From contig CAZRRV010000050.1 of the NCBI GenBank assembly GCA_964602735.1, positions 1 through 9,736 on the forward strand: a DNA stretch of 9,736 bases, written 5' to 3'. Position 1 is the first letter of the stretch. Every line of letters begins with the position of its first letter. Source of the DNA: CAZRRV01 sp964602735 (lineage in GTDB: Bacteria > Bacillota > Clostridia > Oscillospirales > Acutalibacteraceae). The notes under the pieces are model-generated. The model ran no database searches, was not told the origin of the DNA, and saw nothing but the letters and a program-made list of their open reading frames with translations. A program made the position numbers and the translations under genes. Positions 6,708 to 9,736 of this stretch are shown here, piece by piece.

Positions 6708-7976
6708 ATGGCAGACGGTAGCGCCGTCGCGAAAAAAATCGCACGGGCGGTAGCGGCGCTGTGCGTTCTCTGCGTATTCCTCGCGGGGTGCGGAAAGACG
6801 GAAAGCGGGAAGAAACCCGCCGCGGGCAGTTCTTCGGAAACGGAGAGCGCGGGTTATGCCGATTCGTCCGCCGCGGTATCCGGGGAAGCCGAAAAGACCG
6901 GGAGCGACAACCTGATCGAGGATTTGGGGAAGAGCGCGCAGGTCAACCTTTACGGAAGGAATTATTACAGTTCCGGGCAGAATGCCGAGGCGTTCGCGAA
7001 CGCCGCGGCGGGGTTCGAGGTAAAAATACGCGGAACTTCTCTTACCGTTACGGCGCGGTCGGTTCCGGCGGCGAACAGAACCGCCGATCGGTTCTCGGTA
7101 TTTATCGACGGCGAAAAAGATTCGAACGCGAAAGTCGTGGAAATGCCGCACAATGTTCTCGGCTTTTCGACTTTGACCCTCGCGGAAAAACTCCCGGAGG
7201 GGGAACATACGATAAAGGTGCTCAAACGCACCGCCTCCAATCAGGGCACCACTTATATCAAAAACATATCCACCGACGGCGTATTTCTTCAGGCGCCTTC
7301 CCGCCCGAAATTGAGCATTGAGTTTTTCGGCGACAGTATAACGGTCGGGGCGGGGGTGCTGCGGCGGGTCACTTTCGATAAGGCGACCGGGACTTATAAC
7401 GACAGCGAGGCCTACACTGCCGAAACGGGGAATGTGTTCCAGTCTTACGCCGGATACGCCGCGAGCATGTTAGACGCCGATTTCCGGGTACTCGGCAGAA
7501 GCGGTTTGGCAATGAAATACTCTTCGGAGAGTGTTACGATGCTGTCAAACTGCAACAGCGCGGTAATCGATATCGATCCGCAGGAGCAGCCGTATAACTG
7601 GAGCGGTTATACCCCGAACGCCGTCGTAATATATCTGGGAACCAACGATTACATTCAGGGGCACGGGCATTCCGAGTTGAACTTTTCTTATGCCGGGCTC
7701 GAAGCGGCTTTCGTTCAGTTCATCCGCGAGGTTATCGGCGGGCATTACGGAACGGAGATTCCGATAGTGGTGTGTTCCGGCCAGATGGCGGCGGAGAGTG
7801 ATCTGAACGCGAGTATGGAAAGGGTGGCAAATTCGCTTAAGGGCGAGTTCCCGAATATTGCGCATGTACGGTTCGCGGCGTGCGCGTCCGGCCACCCGAC
7901 AGCGAGCGAAGCCGAAACGGCGGGAAAACTGCTGGCCGGCAAACTGCGTGAGCTTCTCGGGAAACAGGCCGGGTAA
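6708..7976 (+). CDS. Surface lipoprotein: CE2-type carbohydrate esterase (SGNH fold, probable acetyl esterase)
   Basis: Predicted to remove acetyl groups from hemicellulose outside the cell. The protein is 422 residues. Signal peptide with lipobox LAGC and lipidated Cys28, then a Ser/Glu/Lys/Ala linker to about residue 70. Residues about 75-195 form a strand-rich jelly-roll-like domain and residues about 200-420 an SGNH hydrolase, the order typical of carbohydrate esterase family 2. Visible motifs: FFGDSITVGAG with nucleophile Ser210, GRSG (263-266), YLGTND (309-314) with the block III Asn313, and GHPT with His396. CE2 enzymes often use a Ser-His dyad; no obvious Asp lies three residues before His396 (it reads ACASGHP), which fits a dyad. 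The start ATG at 6708 is preceded only by a modest GGAAG at 6692-6696, so translation may be weaker than its neighbours. The first 49 residues closely match those of the next gene. Acetyl-xylan versus glucomannan preference is unknown. Confidence 0.87.
   Translation: MADGSAVAKKIARAVAALCVLCVFLAGCGKTESGKKPAAGSSSETESAGYADSSAAVSGEAEKTGSDNLIEDLGKSAQVNLYGRNYYSSGQNAEAFANAAAGFEVKIRGTSLTVTARSVPAANRTADRFSVFIDGEKDSNAKVVEMPHNVLGFSTLTLAEKLPEGEHTIKVLKRTASNQGTTYIKNISTDGVFLQAPSRPKLSIEFFGDSITVGAGVLRRVTFDKATGTYNDSEAYTAETGNVFQSYAGYAASMLDADFRVLGRSGLAMKYSSESVTMLSNCNSAVIDIDPQEQPYNWSGYTPNAVVIYLGTNDYIQGHGHSELNFSYAGLEAAFVQFIREVIGGHYGTEIPIVVCSGQMAAESDLNASMERVANSLKGEFPNIAHVRFAACASGHPTASEAETAGKLLAGKLRELLGKQAG
6744..6848 (+). 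repeat. Shared leader segment, copy 1 (in esterase gene)
   Basis: This stretch encodes the signal-peptide core, lipobox and start of the linker, and matches 8092-8199 in the second propeller gene with about nine substitutions and one 3-base indel by hand alignment. It includes an identical 23-base block (6744-6766 and 8092-8114) and an identical block around the linker's SSSETES codons. The similarity stops within the linker; the mature proteins are unrelated. Confidence 0.85.
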
Positions 7977-7977
7977 T

Positions 7978-7996
7978 GCGCGGGTCAACCCCGCGC
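7978..7996 (+). other. Intercistronic stem-loop after the esterase gene
   Basis: GCGCGGG (7978-7984) pairs perfectly with CCCGCGC (7990-7996) around a TCAAC loop, beginning one base after the esterase stop codon. No T-run follows, so it is not a typical terminator. It is the third GC-rich hairpin placed directly after a gene for an exported lipoprotein in this window. A role in mRNA stability or partial attenuation is inferred. Confidence 0.65.
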
Positions 7997-8038
7997 GACG
8001 GCGCCCGGCGCGGAATATTGTACGGTTGCGCTTAAAGA

Positions 8039-8045
8039 GGGAGGT
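8039..8045 (+). promoter_or_regulatory. Ribosome binding site that fixes the second propeller gene start
   Basis: GGGAGGT at 8039-8045 is ten bases before the ATG at 8056. The frame is open upstream to 7858, but that start lies within the esterase gene and has no binding site, and it would bury the signal peptide 66 residues inside. Met6 (8071) would be 25 bases from the site, too far. The start is therefore 8056. Confidence 0.8.
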
Positions 8046-8055
8046 AAAATCTTTG

Positions 8056-9504
8056 ATGGAAAACGGTAATATGATTTTAAGGAAGATTGTTCGGGCGGTA
8101 GCGGCGCTGTGCGTGCTTTGCGTATGCCTCGCGGGGTGCGGAAAGACTGACAGCAAGAAAAAAGAACCCGCCGCCGGCAGTTCTTCGGAAACGGAGAGCA
8201 CGGAGAGCACGGAGAGCACGGGTTCCGTCGATTCGCTCGCTACGACGTCCGATAACTGGCACGGTGTTTTCGACGAAAGCGGCAAGGGCTCCAATACGCA
8301 GACCGCGAAGCCGCAGGGGACGGCTCCGTCCGGCGGGAGCGGGAGCGGCTCCTCCTCCGGCGGGGGCACATCTTCCGCGGGCAGTTCCTCCGCGCCCAGC
8401 ACGGAATCCGCGAGCGTTTCTTTCCAAAACGACGGTCAGTTGTTCGCGCCCGACAAAAGCGGTGACTTTTTCAATTACTGCCCGTCCGTTTTGCAGGTCG
8501 ATTCGTCCACGAGATATGTTTACTATTGTACGAACGGTAGGTCGAGAAACGTGACCGACAACATCGCCTGCCGCAAGGGTACGCTCACGGGCGGCAAATG
8601 GAGCTACGGCGAAGAGACGATAGTGCTGAGCCCGGGCGGCGGGAAAGACAACTGGGACGAACGGCATGTCTGCGATCCGTCGGTAATAGCGGGGAACTTC
8701 AGGTATGACGGCGGGACCTATCAATATATGATGGCGTTCCTCGGGTGTCACGAGTACACTCCCCCAACTTCCGTATCCGAATACTATGATCAAAATCAGG
8801 TCGGCATCGCCGTCGCGAACGACCCCGCGGGTCCGTGGACGAAATGCGACAGCATAAACCCGATTGCGAAATTCGACTGGAAAAAGGGCGACAAAGAGCA
8901 GTGGGGCAAAGGGCAGCCCAGCATCGTAAGCGCGGATAAGGCGGGCAAGGTGCTGCTGTTCTACACAACCGATGTGGGCGGATGGCATACGGAAGTCCAA
9001 CGCTGGGATTTTTCCGTCGAAAATCCGAAGCCGGAATTTACCGTAAAGGTTCCGACAGCCGGGCTTTACGATCTCAACGGCGCGGCGAGTTCTCTCGTAA
9101 ACGCCGATTTCGGGTTCGACGAGGCTACGAACCGCTTCTATGCGGTAAGCGATGTCGGCCCGCATCCGTCCGATGCGGATCCGGATTTCATTTCCGGGAG
9201 TTTCCGCGTTGTCTGGCTCGAGGACACCCCCGTGTCGACGGAGGGGCATGTTGTGGGCGATGTGTTCCGCGACGCTCCGAACAGTAAGTGGCAGACGGTG
9301 GCGACGGTAGGCAAAGGCACAACGGGCAAGGATCGCAACCATAATCCCGGGCTGGTGACCGATAAGTACGGTCATATGCCTGCGGGAAAAGACATCGAAG
9401 TGTTTTATTCGGTAAGCGACACCGTTGAGAATGCCGCGGTAGACTGGGATTATTTGAAGACATACAGGATCCACGGGTGCGTTATCAAAAACGCGAGAAA
9501 ATAG
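8056..9504 (+). CDS. Surface lipoprotein with predicted five-bladed beta-propeller (GH43-clan-like, activity uncertain)
   Basis: Role: probable glycan-active or glycan-binding surface protein. The protein is 482 residues. Signal peptide with lipobox LAGC, Cys28; a long Ser/Thr/Gly/Glu linker follows to about residue 120. The rest shows five repeats of a turn-plus-strand pattern: YCPSVL (141-146), CDPSVI (206-211), GQPSIV (286-291), NADFGF (349-354) and HNPGLV (429-434). Each is followed 11-18 residues later by an aromatic strand: YVYYCTN, YQYMMAFLG, KVLLFYTTD, RFYAVSD and IEVFYSVSD. This is the signature of five-bladed propellers of the GH43/GH32/GH62 type. Unlike the upstream GH43 enzyme, blade 1 has Cys142 where a catalytic Asp would be expected and blade 3 has Gln287 where Glu would be expected; Asp207 in blade 2 is present, and Asp137, Glu202 or Asp351 could substitute. 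It is the last gene of the cluster, 79 bases after the esterase. It could be a divergent glycosidase or a non-catalytic sugar-binding propeller. Confidence 0.75.
   Translation: MENGNMILRKIVRAVAALCVLCVCLAGCGKTDSKKKEPAAGSSSETESTESTESTGSVDSLATTSDNWHGVFDESGKGSNTQTAKPQGTAPSGGSGSGSSSGGGTSSAGSSSAPSTESASVSFQNDGQLFAPDKSGDFFNYCPSVLQVDSSTRYVYYCTNGRSRNVTDNIACRKGTLTGGKWSYGEETIVLSPGGGKDNWDERHVCDPSVIAGNFRYDGGTYQYMMAFLGCHEYTPPTSVSEYYDQNQVGIAVANDPAGPWTKCDSINPIAKFDWKKGDKEQWGKGQPSIVSADKAGKVLLFYTTDVGGWHTEVQRWDFSVENPKPEFTVKVPTAGLYDLNGAASSLVNADFGFDEATNRFYAVSDVGPHPSDADPDFISGSFRVVWLEDTPVSTEGHVVGDVFRDAPNSKWQTVATVGKGTTGKDRNHNPGLVTDKYGHMPAGKDIEVFYSVSDTVENAAVDWDYLKTYRIHGCVIKNARK
8092..8199 (+). repeat. Shared leader segment, copy 2 (in second propeller gene)
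   Basis: Partner of 6744-6848. The encoded proteins share RAVAALCVLCV, LAGCGKT and PAAGSSSETES, with one extra codon here in the Lys-rich part of the linker. Similarity at base level, including silent positions, points to a recent duplication or gene conversion rather than convergence of signal peptides. Confidence 0.85.
8191..8221 (+). repeat. 9-base tandem repeat in the lipoprotein linker
   Basis: ACGGAGAGC occurs three times in perfect tandem (8191-8199, 8200-8208, 8209-8217), followed by the partial copy ACGG. It encodes repeated Thr-Glu-Ser in the linker (residues 46-54). The corresponding place in the esterase gene has a single copy (6840-6848), so the array expanded after the two leaders diverged, presumably by slippage. 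It changes linker length in steps of three residues without breaking the frame. Confidence 0.8.
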
Positions 9505-9581
9505 CGAAGCCGGATTTCCGCGATCGGATTTTATTCGTCGCGGCGCGGCCGCCCGGGGTTTACCCGTGATCGGCGAACAAA

Positions 9582-9629
9582 AAAGCCAACCGTTTACGGC
9601 ACATTTCTATGCCTTGAGCGGTTGGCTTT
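9582..9629. terminator. Bidirectional factor-independent terminator
   Basis: AAAGCCAACCG (9582-9592) pairs perfectly with CGGTTGGCTTT (9619-9629), and the stem continues with wobble and Watson-Crick pairs inward to GGCA/TGCC (9598-9601 and 9610-9613) around an 8-base loop. On the plus strand it ends in CTTTAATT, a short U-tract; on the minus strand it ends in CTTTTTTGTT, a strong U-tract. It therefore closes the operon 77 bases after the last stop and is even better placed to end transcription arriving from the right. The stretch 9505-9581 has a further imperfect hairpin (CCGCGA at 9518-9523 with TCGCGG at 9538-9543) and no gene. Confidence 0.85.
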
Positions 9630-9684
9630 AATTCGTAACATACCCGCCGCGACGCGGGGCGACACAATCCGAAATTTGAATCCG

Positions 9685-9735
9685 TCAGAATTTCATCTGA
9701 TACCATGCAGGAATAAGCGAGCCAAGTTGTTTAAT
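9685..9735 (-). CDS. Possible C-terminal end of a convergent gene (partial)
   Basis: On the minus strand a frame is open from the window edge to a TGA at 9687-9685, giving 16 residues ending in GSLIPAWYQMKF. Sixteen open codons alone mean little. Two facts favour a real gene end: the hairpin at 9582-9629 has its strong U-tract in this orientation and lies 55 bases beyond the stop, and the base composition becomes more AT-rich here. The codons (ATT, AAA, CAA, CTT) are also less GC-biased than in the operon. I do not recognise the protein. The other minus-strand frames close sooner. Confidence 0.3.
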   Translation of the reverse strand: MKQLGSLIPAWYQMKF

Positions 9736-9736
9736 T

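Noticed and set aside
7858..8055. Upstream extension of the second propeller gene.
   Set aside because: It would overlap the esterase gene by 119 bases, has no ribosome binding site, and would hide a perfect signal peptide internally.
8077..9474. Long minus-strand open frame opposite the second propeller gene (465 codons).
   Set aside because: Shadow of the coding strand: low-complexity Arg/Ala-rich translation without motifs, while the plus strand has a lipoprotein signal, a good ribosome binding site and propeller repeats.
9640..9736. Insertion-sequence end, attachment site or tRNA at the right edge.
   Set aside because: The small inverted repeat TCAGA/TCTGA (9685-9700) is too short, no cloverleaf could be formed on either strand, and no target-site duplication is visible.
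1..9736. CRISPR array, riboswitch, rRNA or tRNA gene, or regulator gene anywhere in the window.
   Set aside because: No spaced direct repeats, no conserved RNA motif and no helix-turn-helix protein were recognised. The largest gap without a firmly called gene is only 232 bases (9505-9736).

Overview
The window looks like part of a Gram-positive polysaccharide-utilisation locus from a GC-rich member of the Clostridia, probably a gut or other anaerobic fibre-degrading lineage. The evidence is the Bacillota-type lipoprotein signal peptides (lipobox followed by GC-GG or GC-GK and a low-complexity Gly/Ser/Lys linker), strong AGGAG-type ribosome binding sites, and a CUT1-type sugar ABC transporter encoded without its own ATPase. 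The species cannot be named from the sequence.

Layout, left to right. (1) The last 49 codons of an upstream gene, ending in an acidic linker and a short hydrophobic/amphipathic tail. (2) A 905-residue lipoprotein of glycoside hydrolase family 43 (GH43) type with a five-bladed propeller and three C-terminal beta-sandwich modules. (3) A 533-residue solute-binding lipoprotein, followed by (4) and (5), two MalF/MalG-type permeases. (6) A 422-residue lipoprotein with a CE2-type (acetyl-xylan esterase family) jelly-roll plus SGNH hydrolase. (7) A 482-residue lipoprotein with a predicted five-bladed propeller but without the usual GH43 acid/base layout. The window closes with a strong bidirectional terminator and, possibly, the last 16 codons of a convergent gene.

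All six complete genes are on the plus strand with gaps of 25 to 170 bases and no convincing factor-independent terminator between them, so they are probably one operon. Inferred scheme: the surface-anchored GH43 enzyme trims side chains or the backbone of a hemicellulose such as arabinoxylan or arabinan, the esterase removes acetyl groups, the second propeller protein binds or cleaves a related glycan, and the ABC transporter imports the oligosaccharides using an ATPase encoded elsewhere. The exact glycan is not determined by the sequence.

The most notable structure beyond the genes: (a) GC-rich stem-loops without T-tracts after three of the four genes for exported proteins; (b) a leader segment of about 105 bases shared at about nine in ten bases by the esterase and the second propeller gene, whose mature proteins are unrelated; and (c) a propeller lipoprotein whose five-fold repeat is clear while its catalytic positions are not canonical.
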